Of a stretch of DNA of 64,000 nt, positions 26,804-36,795 are shown in pieces. Under the pieces are notes generated by a model, which worked only from the letters and a program-made list of their open reading frames with translations, had not been told where the DNA came from and searched no databases. The position numbers and the translations under genes are program-made. This DNA is from DASQZK01 sp963764345 (lineage in GTDB: Bacteria; Bacteroidota; Bacteroidia; Bacteroidales; GCA-2748055). Where the stretch lies: NCBI GenBank assembly GCA_963764345.1, contig CAVXSF010000007.1:62001-126000 (forward strand), in the 5' to 3' direction. Positions within the stretch are counted from its first letter, which is position 1, and the number at the start of each line of letters is the position of its first letter.

Positions 26804-28081
26804 ATGTTTTTTAAGATCATGATCGATATCGACAAGTGGCAGGAAATCATTTATTCACTGAGGCAGAATAAGTGGAGAACCTTCCTGACAGCCTTTGGGG
26901 TCTTCTGGGGTATCTTCATGCTGTTGGTCATGCTGGGTTCGGGTCGGGGACTGGAAAATGGTGTTACCACTGGCTTTGGTGATTTTGCCACCAACTCGGT
27001 TTTTATCTGGCCACAACGAACCAGCATGCCGTATAAAGGTTTTACCCGGGGGCGCAGGTTTACCTTTAACGATGACGATGTAACAGCCCTTAAAAATACA
27101 ATCCCGGAAATCGCCTTGCTGGCTCCCCGTTTACAGGGCGGTGGATTCCAGAACGGAGATAATGTTGTTCGGGGCGATAAGACAGGTGCCTATAGTATAT
27201 ATGGAGATTCTCCCGACTATTTTAAAATCGATCCGGTGAATATTGTCAAGGGAAGATCTTTAAACGAACTGGATATACTGGAGAAAAGGAAAGTGGTGAT
27301 TATCGGCAAAAGGGTTTATGAGGAACTCTTTGCCAAAAATGAAGATTGCCAGGGTGAGTACATTAAAATACAGGGGATTTATTTTAAGGTTATCGGACTT
27401 TTTTCTTCTAAAAAAACAGGGGAGAGGGCGAATGAAGAACAGTCATCCATATTCATGCCTTTCACCACGATGCAAAGAGCCTACAATTATGGGAACAGGG
27501 TATTCTGGTTCTCCATGACCTCAAAGGAGAATGTGCCTGTCTCATTTGTTCAGGAAAAAGCCATTACCCTGCTTAAGAAAAACCATAAAATTCATCCGGA
27601 TGATGATGTCGCCATCGGGTCCTTCAATGTTGAAAAGCAGTTCAAGCAGATGAGAGGTCTGTTTGGAGGAATCGATCTCCTGATATGGATCGTGGGTATC
27701 GGAACCCTTCTGGCCGGAGTTATTGGCGTGAGCAATATTATGCTGGTTATAGTGAGGGAACGAACCCGTGAAATCGGCATTCAGAGGGCTCTCGGAGCCA
27801 CACCTGTGCATATCATCGCTCAGATCATCAATGAAGCCGTTTTTTTGACCACCCTTGCCGGATATGTCGGACTGGTTGCTGCCGTGTTGGTCATCGAAGG
27901 TGTCAATTATTTGCTTGAAAACGCCAGCGGAGAAGGTTCATTTTTCAAACATCCTGAGATTGACTTCAGGGTGGCCGTCATCTCACTTATCATCCTTGTT
28001 TTGTCAGGCGTTCTGGCAGGTCTCATTCCCGCCAAAAGGGCCCTTAAAATTAAACCAATCGAAGCACTAAGAACTGAATAA
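26804..28081 (+). CDS. ABC transporter permease (MacB/FtsX family), second
   Basis: 425 residues from ATG 26804, which follows the ribosome-site-like AAAGAGG; the ATG at 26819 (MIDIDKWQEI) is the alternative that best matches the paralogue upstream, while an ATG at 26771 lies inside that gene. Same plan: one N-terminal helix (FLTAFGVFWGIFMLLVMLGSG), periplasmic MacB_PCD domain, three C-terminal FtsX helices (SNIMLVIVRERTREIGIQRALG) and the tail KPIEALRTE. It is separated from the first permease by ten bases. Confidence 0.9.
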   Translation: MFFKIMIDIDKWQEIIYSLRQNKWRTFLTAFGVFWGIFMLLVMLGSGRGLENGVTTGFGDFATNSVFIWPQRTSMPYKGFTRGRRFTFNDDDVTALKNTIPEIALLAPRLQGGGFQNGDNVVRGDKTGAYSIYGDSPDYFKIDPVNIVKGRSLNELDILEKRKVVIIGKRVYEELFAKNEDCQGEYIKIQGIYFKVIGLFSSKKTGERANEEQSSIFMPFTTMQRAYNYGNRVFWFSMTSKENVPVSFVQEKAITLLKKNHKIHPDDDVAIGSFNVEKQFKQMRGLFGGIDLLIWIVGIGTLLAGVIGVSNIMLVIVRERTREIGIQRALGATPVHIIAQIINEAVFLTTLAGYVGLVAAVLVIEGVNYLLENASGEGSFFKHPEIDFRVAVISLIILVLSGVLAGLIPAKRALKIKPIEALRTE

Positions 28082-28092
28082 ATTAACTGAAC

Positions 28093-29184
28093 ATGAAAAA
28101 GTTTTTAAGAATATTAATGATTGTTGTGGTCCTGGGAATTTTCGGATGGACCTTAGTATATCTTTACGGTAAGTCCAGGAGCAAACCTCTGGTGTACACC
28201 ACAGAAAACCCTTTTGTGGATAATGTGGTAAGGAAAACCGTGGCTACCGGAAAAGTGGTACCCAGAAAGGAAGTGGAGATCAAACCGCAGATCTCAGGGA
28301 TCATTCAGAAAATTTATGTTGAAGAAGGACAGATGGTCAAAGAGGGAGATCTGATTGCAAGAGTGAAGATCATACCGAATATGATCAACCTGAATGAAGC
28401 GGAATACAGGTTAAAGACTTCCGAGAATAATTTCAGCGATGCCAAAAAGAATTTTCAGAGGCAAAAGCTGATGTACGAGCAGGGTGTCATTCCGGATGCC
28501 GAATTCCAGAAATACCAGCTCGAATATTCCAACTCACAGGAGGAACTTGAAGCTGCAAGAAATAACCTGACCCTGATCAGGGAAGGTGTGACCTCCAAAT
28601 CGGATCAGGCTACCAATACCCTTATAAGGTCAACGATTAACGGAATGATCCTGGACATTCCGGTGGAGGAGGGTAAATCCGTCATAGAAACGAATACATT
28701 CAGCGAAGGAACAACCATTGCCACTGTTGCCGACATGGGAGAGATGGTTTTTGAAGGCAAGGTTGACGAGACGGAAGTAGGGAAGATCAAGCCGGGCATG
28801 AACCTGCTCCTGTCCATCGGGGCTATTGATGAGCAGAAATTCGGTGCAGACCTTGAGTTTATTGCACCGAAAGGTGTTGAGGAAAACGGGGCTATTCAGT
28901 TCGAAATTAAAGCAGCCGTAAATCTGAAAAATAATTATTTCATTCGTTCCGGCTATAGTGCTACCGCCGATATCATCCTGGAAAAACATGACAGCGTGAT
29001 GGTCATACCGGAAAGCCTGATACGTTTTGAAGGCGATTCCTCTTTTGTGGAAATTGAAACGGCCGACCAGGTTTTTGAGAAAAGGTATATAAAGACAGGA
29101 CTTTCCGACGGAATAAATATAGAAGTCGTTTCAGGACTCGCGATCGACGATAAGATCAAGGCCACTGAGAAAGAGCAGATTTGA
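28093..29184 (+). CDS. Periplasmic adaptor (MacA/HlyD family membrane fusion protein)
   Basis: 363 residues. An N-terminal membrane anchor (about 5-24) precedes the biotinyl-lipoyl half-motif (VVPRKEVEIKPQISGIIQKIYVEEGQ), a coiled-coil hairpin (about 100-170, EAEYRLKTSENNFSDAKKNF and EYSNSQEELEAARNNL), the second lipoyl half (GMILDIPVEEGKSV) and beta-barrel domains. It would bridge the two MacB-type permeases to an outer-membrane channel; no TolC-like gene lies in the window. It follows the second permease by 11 bases and ends the operon. Confidence 0.92.
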   Translation: MKKFLRILMIVVVLGIFGWTLVYLYGKSRSKPLVYTTENPFVDNVVRKTVATGKVVPRKEVEIKPQISGIIQKIYVEEGQMVKEGDLIARVKIIPNMINLNEAEYRLKTSENNFSDAKKNFQRQKLMYEQGVIPDAEFQKYQLEYSNSQEELEAARNNLTLIREGVTSKSDQATNTLIRSTINGMILDIPVEEGKSVIETNTFSEGTTIATVADMGEMVFEGKVDETEVGKIKPGMNLLLSIGAIDEQKFGADLEFIAPKGVEENGAIQFEIKAAVNLKNNYFIRSGYSATADIILEKHDSVMVIPESLIRFEGDSSFVEIETADQVFEKRYIKTGLSDGINIEVVSGLAIDDKIKATEKEQI

Positions 29185-29359
29185 TTTTTTTTCATTGACC
29201 GGAGAGCTGCTATAGTCAGGATGGTTTCTGTTACCTGGCTTTGGCAGCTTTTCTTAGATCTGTACTCTAAGAGATTGGTTATTATAACCGGTTATCCTGT
29301 CACTTTCCTTAAAAATTTGTCTCTGAATCACCCCATCTGGCATGTCATGTGATTTTTAT

Positions 29360-29367
29360 TATATTTG
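29360..29367 (+). promoter_or_regulatory. Bacteroidota-type -7 box for the AGCS symporter gene
   Basis: TATATTTG matches TAnnTTTG exactly. The predicted start of transcription, about seven bases later, falls after the in-frame start at 29349 and before the ATG at 29397, so it supports the latter as the real start. Confidence 0.5.
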
Positions 29368-29396
29368 CCTCTTCACCATTAAAAATCCTCAGACGC

Positions 29397-31130
29397 ATGC
29401 AAAAGATCAATGCATTTCTGTTAGAATTAAACAAGTACCTGGGAGGGAACGAATGGTTTGTGTACTTTTTGCTGGGAACAGGGGTGTTTTTCACATTCTA
29501 TCTTGGTTTCCCGCAAATAAGGTATTTTGGCCATGCGCTGAAAATTGTCCGCGGTAAGTATGATAAACCGAGTGACATTGGGGATACATCTCATTTTCAG
29601 GCTTTGGCGACAGCCCTTTCAGGGACGGTGGGTACGGGTAATATTGCCGGCGTTGCCCTGGCCATTCACCTGGGCGGACCGGCAGCGTTGTTCTGGATGC
29701 TTATGACAGCTGTGCTTGGCATGTGTACCAAATTTGTTGAAGTCACGATCTCTCATAAGTACAGGGATATCCTTCCCGATGGATCTATTTCCGGGGGGCC
29801 GATGTATTACATGAAGAAAAAACTAAATATTAAAACCAAATCGGGAAAACTGATCCGCACCGGAGCCATCCTGGGCGCATTCTTTGCCTTTGCTACCATC
29901 CTTTCATCCTTTGGTACCGGCAGCCTTCCGCAGGTCAACAGTATCTCCGATTCTCTGTTTACAACCTTCCACATCAACAGAATAACCTCGGGTGCAGTAC
30001 TGGCTGTACTGCTCGGCCTCGTAATCATCGGAGGTATCAAACGTATCGCAAAAGTGACATCCACTCTGGTACCGTTTATGGCAATTTTTTACTTCCTGGG
30101 TGCCATATTCGTGATCGGGACAAATTATCAAAACCTCCTGCCCTCGCTTGCTTCTATTTTCAAGGACGCTTTTACGGGAAGTGCAGCTGTCGGAGGATTT
30201 CTCGGAGCAGGATTTGCCTTTACCTTCAACCGGGGTGTAAACCGCGGATTGTTTTCCAACGAGGCCGGTCAGGGTTCCGCCCCGATCGCCCACTCCGCCG
30301 CCAAAGCCCATGAGCCCGTTTCCGAAGGAATGGTCGCCATACTTGAGCCCTTTATCGACACCATCATTATTTGCACGCTCACAGGACTTGTCCTTCTCAC
30401 TTCGGGCGTATGGAAGGAAAAGATTTATAACCAGTTTGAAGAGACTGATCTCAGGATCGTCTCCGGAATGTATCATGAAAATGTAAAGCCTGAGAGCACT
30501 GAACTCAGAAATTATTTCTCCGGAAAGTCGACCCTTCCTCTTTTTACGGGTAAACTGAATGTGGACAGCGGCAGGATAACCAATGCCGTCACCCTCCTTC
30601 ACGCCCAGTCTGTTGCCGATGATGTCACGGTGAAGGCAAACGGTAAACCTTTTACCGGAATTCTCGATGTTCAAAAGGGCAGGATTCGGCAAAATGAATT
30701 TTCACAGGTCAGGATATGGGGTAAATCCCTGATACATAGTGCACCCTTAACCACTGAAGCCTTTAACAGGAGCTTCCTTGGCAACTACGGGCAATATATC
30801 GTAGCCATTGGCCTTCTCCTATTTGCCTTCTCAACGGCAATTTCCTGGTCGTATTATGGGAGCCGCGCTGTAACCTATCTCTTTGGAACCCGTTATGTGG
30901 TGATTTATAAAATGTTCTATGTAGTAGCTTTTTTCTTTGCTGCATTCACCGATACGACCATAGTGTGGAATCTTTCATACATAACAATCGCCCTGATGAC
31001 CATTCCCAACCTGTTGGGTTTGTGGATCCTGCACCGGGATATTAAATCGACGATCAAACAATACTGGATAGATTTTGTAAAGGAATGGCCCGATGACAGG
31101 TTACCCAAACGTCTTCGGGGAAAAGTGTAA
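29397..31130 (+). CDS. Sodium:alanine (AGCS family) symporter
   Basis: 577 residues from ATG 29397 (MQKINAFLLELNKYLGG). AGCS hallmarks are present: ALATALSGTVGTGNIAGVALAIHLGGPAALFWM, KFVEVTISHKYRD, GGPMYYMKK, and GRGVNRGLFSNEAGQGSAPIAHS in the form NRGLFSNEAGQGSAPIAHSA. It imports alanine or glycine with Na+. An insert of about 100 residues (roughly 350-455: YNQFEETDLRIVSGMYHE and on) with beta-rich, soluble character interrupts the last helices; longer Bacteroidota members share such an insert. Single-gene unit with its own -7 box. Confidence 0.92.
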   Translation: MQKINAFLLELNKYLGGNEWFVYFLLGTGVFFTFYLGFPQIRYFGHALKIVRGKYDKPSDIGDTSHFQALATALSGTVGTGNIAGVALAIHLGGPAALFWMLMTAVLGMCTKFVEVTISHKYRDILPDGSISGGPMYYMKKKLNIKTKSGKLIRTGAILGAFFAFATILSSFGTGSLPQVNSISDSLFTTFHINRITSGAVLAVLLGLVIIGGIKRIAKVTSTLVPFMAIFYFLGAIFVIGTNYQNLLPSLASIFKDAFTGSAAVGGFLGAGFAFTFNRGVNRGLFSNEAGQGSAPIAHSAAKAHEPVSEGMVAILEPFIDTIIICTLTGLVLLTSGVWKEKIYNQFEETDLRIVSGMYHENVKPESTELRNYFSGKSTLPLFTGKLNVDSGRITNAVTLLHAQSVADDVTVKANGKPFTGILDVQKGRIRQNEFSQVRIWGKSLIHSAPLTTEAFNRSFLGNYGQYIVAIGLLLFAFSTAISWSYYGSRAVTYLFGTRYVVIYKMFYVVAFFFAAFTDTTIVWNLSYITIALMTIPNLLGLWILHRDIKSTIKQYWIDFVKEWPDDRLPKRLRGKV

Positions 31131-31146
31131 CCGGTACGGATAAAGG

Positions 31147-32550
31147 TTATCTCCTTTCCAGTTTGGCTACATTCTCCACATGATGGGTCTGCGGGAACAT
31201 GTCAACAGGCTGCAGGGCCGTAACCCGGTAACTTTCGTTCAGTAACTGAATGTCTCTGGCCTGTGTGGCAGGGTTACAACTGACATAGACGATCTTTTCC
31301 GGTCCGATATTCAGAATCTGTTCCACTACCTTAGCATGCATTCCGGCCCTTGGAGGATCCGTGATAATGATCTGGGGCTTTCCATGCCTGGTCACAAAAG
31401 ATTCATCCAGCATATCCTTCATATCTCCTGCAAAAAAGTGTGTATTTGTGATGCCGTTGATCCCGGAATTTACAATGGCATCGCTGATCGATTCAGGAAC
31501 CGATTCAATGCCGACGATTTTACCGGCTTGTGCTGCGAGAAAGTTGGCGATGGTTCCCGTGCCTGTATAGAGATCATATACCGTTTCGTGACCCGACAGG
31601 CCGGCAAAATCTCTGGCAACCCCGTAAAGTTTGAGAGCCTGCCATGTGTTGGTCTGGAAGAATGACTTCGGACCTATTTTGAATTTCAGGTCCTCAAGGT
31701 TCTCAAAAATATGATCCCGACCGTGAAATAACCTGATATCCTGATCGTAAAGCGTGTCATTGCCCTTGCCATTAATCACATACATAAGGGAGGTGATGGA
31801 AGGTACTTCCTGAAGAAGGTGATCGAGCAGTCGTACTCGTTTTTCCTCATCATCGTGGAAAAAGGAAAGCACAACCATGACTTCACCGGTCGATGCCGTC
31901 CTGATAATCAGATTTCTAAGAAAGCCGTGCTGTTCTTTCTGACTGAAAAAGGTATAACCGTTTGACAGGGCATAATTCCGGATCACATCGCGGATGGTAT
32001 TGCTTGGTTCTTCCTGAAGCCAGCATTTCTGTATGTCAACCACCTTGTCAAATAATCCGGGGATATGAAAACCCAGTGCACGGGTGTCGGTGATTACGTT
32101 GCCGGTGTCAATCTCTTCCTGGCTCAGCCAGCGATGGTCGGAAAAAGTATACTCGAGTTTATTGCGGTAAAAGCGGTCCCGGGGCGAACCGATGATCTCC
32201 TGAACCGGTGGAATCTCAACGTGGCCTATCCTGCGTATCGCGTCTTCTACCTGTTGCTGTTTATATCTCAGCTGAAGTGAATAGGGAAGATGCTGCCATT
32301 TACACCCTCCGCAAATTCCAAAATGTGCACAGAAAGGTTGCTGCCTTATATCTGAATATTTGCGGAAAGCGGTGACCCTGGCCTCCATATAATGGCTTCG
32401 TTTTCTGGTGACCTGCAAATCAACGATATCACCCGGCACGGCCATGTTTACAAAACATACCATGTTGTCAATCCGGGCAATGGCTTTTCCTTCGGCTGCT
32501 ACACCGCTGATCTCAACATTTTCGTAGAATGGCAATTTTTTTCTTGACAA
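31147..32550 (-). CDS. rlmD: 23S rRNA (uracil-C5)-methyltransferase, RlmD/RumA family
   Basis: 467 residues. An N-terminal TRAM domain (residues about 8-60), iron-sulfur cysteines (CAHFGICGGCKWQH and a later Cys in KCWLQEE), then the SAM-binding domain with VYDLYTGTGTIANFLA, DPPRAGMHAKV and the catalytic VSCNPATQARD loop. The family makes 5-methyluridine in 23S rRNA at U1939 or U747; which one is not resolvable here. It is convergent with the AGCS symporter gene (16-base gap). A -7 box lies 45 bases upstream. Confidence 0.93.
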   Translation of the reverse strand: MSRKKLPFYENVEISGVAAEGKAIARIDNMVCFVNMAVPGDIVDLQVTRKRSHYMEARVTAFRKYSDIRQQPFCAHFGICGGCKWQHLPYSLQLRYKQQQVEDAIRRIGHVEIPPVQEIIGSPRDRFYRNKLEYTFSDHRWLSQEEIDTGNVITDTRALGFHIPGLFDKVVDIQKCWLQEEPSNTIRDVIRNYALSNGYTFFSQKEQHGFLRNLIIRTASTGEVMVVLSFFHDDEEKRVRLLDHLLQEVPSITSLMYVINGKGNDTLYDQDIRLFHGRDHIFENLEDLKFKIGPKSFFQTNTWQALKLYGVARDFAGLSGHETVYDLYTGTGTIANFLAAQAGKIVGIESVPESISDAIVNSGINGITNTHFFAGDMKDMLDESFVTRHGKPQIIITDPPRAGMHAKVVEQILNIGPEKIVYVSCNPATQARDIQLLNESYRVTALQPVDMFPQTHHVENVAKLERR

Positions 32551-32594
32551 ATCAGTTTATTTTTATGTGATGATCTTTCTCATTTTTGAATTCG

Positions 32595-32602
32595 CAAAGA
32601 TA
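32595..32602 (-). promoter_or_regulatory. Bacteroidota-type -7 box for the rlmD-type gene
   Basis: TATCTTTG on the minus strand matches TAnnTTTG exactly, 45 bases before the ATG at 32550. No -33 TTG was identified. Confidence 0.45.
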
Positions 32603-32777
32603 ATCATTACCGTGAACATCGGTGAACCTTGAACTGTCCTTAATGCCTTTGTATTAATTAAAGTGCAGGAAAAAACAGCAATGTTTATTTCATTGTTACC
32701 GCTTATTAAACTTACTTTGCAGATTCGAAAATCGTGATTCTTATTCACATTGGTTTTACGTGATAATTTTTTTGAGA

Positions 32778-34691
32778 ATGATTTCTGTTGATAATATTTC
32801 GGTCAGGTTTGGAGGATTTAGCTTACTTGAAGATGTTTCGCTGATGATCGGTGAACGCGATCGTATAGGTCTGGTTGGCCGGAACGGGGCCGGAAAGACA
32901 ACGCTGATGAGGATAATCTCGGGCAGGCAGGAGCCGTCAGAAGGCCGGGTGGTATGCTCATCGGGACAAACCACAGGGTATTTGCCACAACAGATGTCCC
33001 ATCATGACGGTAAAACCGTTTACGAAGAAGCTATGGCAGCCTTCGACCAGGTATTGAAACTGGAACGGCAGATCAATCACATCAACGAGGAACTTGGGAG
33101 CAGGGAAGACTATGAATCTGAAGCGTATCTTAAGCTGATCGACGACCTGACGACCAAGAACGAAAGATTTGAGATGGAAGGCGGAAGCTCAGTCCATGGT
33201 GATGTTGAGAAAACTTTAACCGGCCTCGGCTTCGAAAGAAGTGATCTTGATAGACAGGTTTCCGAATTCAGCGGAGGCTGGCGTATGAGAATAGAACTGG
33301 CAAAGATACTCCTTAAAAAGCCTGATTTTATTTTGCTTGATGAACCGACCAATCATCTCGACATCGAGTCCATACAATGGCTTGAAGAGTTCCTGTCCGG
33401 ATATTCCGGCGGGGTAGTACTGATATCCCACGACAGGGCATTTCTTGATCAAATTACCAACCGGACCGTTGAGATAAGCCTCGGAAACCTGACCGATTAT
33501 AAAGTAAGGTATTCGCAATATGTAGTTCTTCGAAAAGAGAGACGGGGACAGCAACTCGCTGCCTTTCAGAATCAGCAGAAGAAAATACGGGATACGGAGG
33601 AGTTCATTGAACGTTTCCGTTATAAAGCGACCAAGGCTGTCCAGGTCCAGTCGCGCATAAAACAGCTCGGGAAACTCGACCGGATTGAGATGGAGGAAGA
33701 GGAAAATATGGCGATGAACCTGAAATTTCCGCCTGCTCCAAGATCAGGAAAAGTGGTTGCGGAAACCAGAGCGCTCGGGAAAAAGTACGGAAACAAGATC
33801 GTACTTGACAAAATCGACCTGGTTATTGAACGGGGAGAGAAAATAGCTTTTGTGGGTAAAAACGGTGAAGGGAAAACAACCCTGTCCAAAATACTGATCG
33901 GTATGCTTGATCATACCGGTGAACTGAAAAAAGGGCATAATGTTTCTGTTGGTTATTTCGCCCAGAATCAGGATGAACTGCTCGATGAAAACAAAACCGT
34001 TTTCGACACCATCGATGCTGTAGCTGTGGGTAATATCCGGACGAAAATCAGGGACATCCTTGGCGCCTTCCTTTTTAGCGGGGATGAGGTGGATAAAAAG
34101 GTTAAAGTGTTATCCGGGGGAGAGAGATCACGGCTTTCTCTGGCCAGCATGCTCATGCAGACAAATAATTTCCTGGTAATGGATGAGCCGACCAATCATC
34201 TTGATATGCGTTCAAAAGATATATTGAAATCAGCCCTCAGAGACTATGACGGCACCCTGCTCGTCGTATCCCACGACAGGGAGTTTCTTGACGGACTGGT
34301 GGACAAAGTTTACGAATTCAGGAACCATAAAATTTACGAGCATCTCGGAGGGATATATGAATTTCTCAGGCGTCGGAAACTGGATTCACTCAAGGATCTT
34401 GAGAGGTCAGCTAAACCGGCCGCTAATGTAGATGGTCTGGCTGCTTCGGATAACAAAGCCGACTACCAGAAAAGGCGCGAAAAGGATAAGACGATCAGGA
34501 AAGTGGAAAACCAGCTGGAGAAGACTGAAGAGATAATTTCAAAGTTGGAGAAAGAGCTTGAAGAAATGAACCGTCTGCTTGCCAGTCCTGATAAAATTGA
34601 TGATCAGAACCTCTTCGGTCAGTATGAAAAAGTGAAAAAGGAGCTTGATGTTAAGATGAATGATTGGGAAAGGATTCACTCTGATACTTGA
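32778..34691 (+). CDS. ABC-F family ATPase (Uup/EttA-like)
   Basis: 637 residues from ATG 32778 (MISVDNISVRFGG), preferred over 32760 by the family N-terminus. Two ABC domains in tandem without membrane helices: Walker A GRNGAGKTT and GKNGEGKTT, signatures FSGGWRMRIELA and LSGGERSRLSLA, Walker B motifs ending LLDEPTNHLD and VMDEPTNHLD. A charged linker lies between, and a C-terminal coiled coil (about 575-635, rich in Lys/Glu) resembles the Uup DNA-binding tail. ABC-F proteins act on the ribosome. It is divergent from the rlmD-type gene. Confidence 0.93.
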   Translation: MISVDNISVRFGGFSLLEDVSLMIGERDRIGLVGRNGAGKTTLMRIISGRQEPSEGRVVCSSGQTTGYLPQQMSHHDGKTVYEEAMAAFDQVLKLERQINHINEELGSREDYESEAYLKLIDDLTTKNERFEMEGGSSVHGDVEKTLTGLGFERSDLDRQVSEFSGGWRMRIELAKILLKKPDFILLDEPTNHLDIESIQWLEEFLSGYSGGVVLISHDRAFLDQITNRTVEISLGNLTDYKVRYSQYVVLRKERRGQQLAAFQNQQKKIRDTEEFIERFRYKATKAVQVQSRIKQLGKLDRIEMEEEENMAMNLKFPPAPRSGKVVAETRALGKKYGNKIVLDKIDLVIERGEKIAFVGKNGEGKTTLSKILIGMLDHTGELKKGHNVSVGYFAQNQDELLDENKTVFDTIDAVAVGNIRTKIRDILGAFLFSGDEVDKKVKVLSGGERSRLSLASMLMQTNNFLVMDEPTNHLDMRSKDILKSALRDYDGTLLVVSHDREFLDGLVDKVYEFRNHKIYEHLGGIYEFLRRRKLDSLKDLERSAKPAANVDGLAASDNKADYQKRREKDKTIRKVENQLEKTEEIISKLEKELEEMNRLLASPDKIDDQNLFGQYEKVKKELDVKMNDWERIHSDT

Positions 34692-34742
34692 AAAATTGAA
34701 AGATGAAAGATTTTAGTTAAATTGGGATAAAAAATACAGGGA

Positions 34743-36033
34743 GTGAACAGGCATTCTTTTATGACCATCGGTATTGTACTGATCTTTTTTTTGCAGGCAT
34801 GTGAAGTGCCTCAAAAAACAAGGAGGCCTGCCGGTAACCTTGCTGATATTTATAATCCCGGACGGGCAACCGTCCATCCTGATTTTTTGGTTAACCATAT
34901 CAACGACTCAGCTTCTGTACTTTACATCCGTATTTTCCCGGCTGAATTATTGTTTAACCAGGCTAATGAACAGGGTGCTTTCATTGCCAGGCTTAAGGAG
35001 AGTTTTGTCCTCAGGGAGACGGATATGAATCCGGACAGGGAAAAGGGTATCATCGATTCCGCCTCTGTTCTGCGGACGCTCAACAGGAGTGATATGAGGA
35101 ACAGCTTCTTCTCAGCTTTGCCACTGAAAGCAAAAATAGGGAAAGAATATATGGCAAGGGTTGATATCGCCGATCTTCTTAGGGGTTCGGTAAGTGAAAA
35201 TTTTCTCATAGTGGACAAAACATCTCCTTTCAGTCCACAAAACTTCAGAGTACTTTCCGCAGTTACAGGATATCCTTCTTTTACCAACGTTTTTACGTCA
35301 CAGGAAAAATTCAGGATCCTGTTCAACCGGATGGGATATGACAGCCTTTTCGTTGATTATTATACTCCGGACCTAAGCCTTCCCAGGCCAATCTTCTCAA
35401 CGGCTCCTGAAATCCCGATGAAAACCTACCCGGACAGTGTGTGGTCCCTGCCTTTTAATGATACTACGGCATATCAGTTGCCTATGAGAGGAATGTATCA
35501 TATCAGGGTAAGCCCTGGAACATAAAGAAGGATTGACCCTGTTTAATTTTGGTGAGAATTTCCCCAGAATACAAACGCCCGATGATCTTCTCGGCCCATT
35601 GGTTTACCTGTCGTCATCAGCCGAATTCAGAGACCTGCGGATGGAACCTAACCGTAAGCTGGCCATTGATAACTTCTGGCTGAAAATGACCGGAAACATG
35701 GATGCGGCGCGTGAACTTATCAGAGTGTATTACACAAGGGTTTTATATTCAAATCTCTATTTTACCTCGTATAAGGAAGGTTGGAAAACGGACCGGGGAA
35801 TGATCTACATAGTCTTTGGTCCGCCAAATCTTCTGGAGAAATCCATAGACACTGAAAAGTGGACGTATTTTGGTAAAAAAGGCAATTCACCAATTGAATT
35901 CTTCTTCGACAGGAATAAAAATCTGTTTACATACCGGGATTTCATATTGAACCGAAATGCCAGTTCAACTGCGTACTGGTCAGATGCCGTCAGTTCCTGG
36001 AGACGAGGTAAAATATATTCTCCGGAATACTAA
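34743..36033 (+). pseudogene. GWxTD-domain lipoprotein, interrupted by one +1 frameshift
   Basis: A GTG start at 34743 gives a lipoprotein signal (IGIVLIFFLQAC). The first frame runs to a stop at 35523-35525. The second resumes at about 35511 (ALEHKEGLTLFNFGENFPRI) and contains the signature GWKTDRGMIYIVFGPP near the C-terminus. The shift lies near 35508-35514; dropping one base (GTAAGCC to GTAGCC) joins RV to ALEHKEG and gives 429 residues. GWxTD proteins are Bacteroidota-specific envelope proteins of unknown function, sometimes linked to gliding or secretion genes. Both halves are well conserved, so an error is likelier than decay. rlmB starts 12 bases later. Confidence 0.8.
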
Positions 36034-36045
36034 AAGAAATAGCAA

Positions 36046-36795
36046 GTGAAAAAACAGGAAGATTTTATTTACGGTATCAGGGCTGTGATGGAAGCCATCC
36101 GGACCGGAAAGGATGTCGACAGGGTGCTTCTGGCAAATAAGCCGGACAGTCAGGTAGTGCTGGAATTGTTTCCACTTGTGAGGCTGCATGAAATTCCTTT
36201 TCAGTATGTTCCTTTTGAGAAACTGAATAAAATCACACGAAAAAATCACCAGGGTGTGGTGGCCTTCATCTCTTCCATTACCTACAGCCCGCTTGAGGAA
36301 ATTGTGGCTTCAGCCTTTGAGAAGGGTAAAGATCCGTTGATCATTATACTCGACCAGGTGACTGATGTCAGGAACTTTGGCGCTATTGCCCGGTCTGCCG
36401 AATGCATGGGCTTTTCCGGTATCGTTATCCCATTTAAGGGTGCAGCCAGGATAAATGCCGATGCCGTTAAAACATCAGCCGGTGCACTGTTGAATCTTCC
36501 GGTTTCAAGAGTCAGTTCACTGGAACATGCAGCAGGGTATCTAAAGGATTCCGGCCTGAAGATCATCAGCGTTACAGAAAAAGCGGATGACTTTGGCTTT
36601 GACCATAGCCTGTCAGGACCTTTAGTCCTGATCCTGGGTAGCGAAGAAAAGGGCATTTCTCCCGGGCTGTTAGAATTGTCCGATCTCAGGATTAAAATTC
36701 CGATGACTGGCTTGACCCAGTCATTGAATGTTTCCGTTGCCGCTTCGATCATGATGTACGAGGTAACCCGGCAACGGATAGCCGTAAAATCCTAA
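36046..36795 (+). CDS. rlmB: 23S rRNA (guanosine-2'-O)-methyltransferase RlmB family
   Basis: 249 residues from a GTG start. The N-terminal domain has the RlmB pattern (FIYGIRAVMEAI, PFEKLNKITRKNHQGVVAFIS). The SPOUT domain has LDQVTDVRNFGAIARSAECMG, GIVIPFKGAARI, SAGALLNLPVSRV, LVLGSEEKGISPG in the form LILGSEEKGISPG, and IPMTGLTQSLNVSVAASIMMYEVTRQR. RlmB methylates G2251 in the peptidyl-transferase centre. It is 12 bases after the GWxTD gene, probably in the same operon, and overlaps the convergent regulator gene by four bases. Confidence 0.92.
   Translation: MKKQEDFIYGIRAVMEAIRTGKDVDRVLLANKPDSQVVLELFPLVRLHEIPFQYVPFEKLNKITRKNHQGVVAFISSITYSPLEEIVASAFEKGKDPLIIILDQVTDVRNFGAIARSAECMGFSGIVIPFKGAARINADAVKTSAGALLNLPVSRVSSLEHAAGYLKDSGLKIISVTEKADDFGFDHSLSGPLVLILGSEEKGISPGLLELSDLRIKIPMTGLTQSLNVSVAASIMMYEVTRQRIAVKS

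Noticed and set aside
29349..29396. Upstream start for the AGCS symporter
   Set aside because: A perfect -7 box at 29360-29367 places the transcript start after it, and the extra residues are not family-like.
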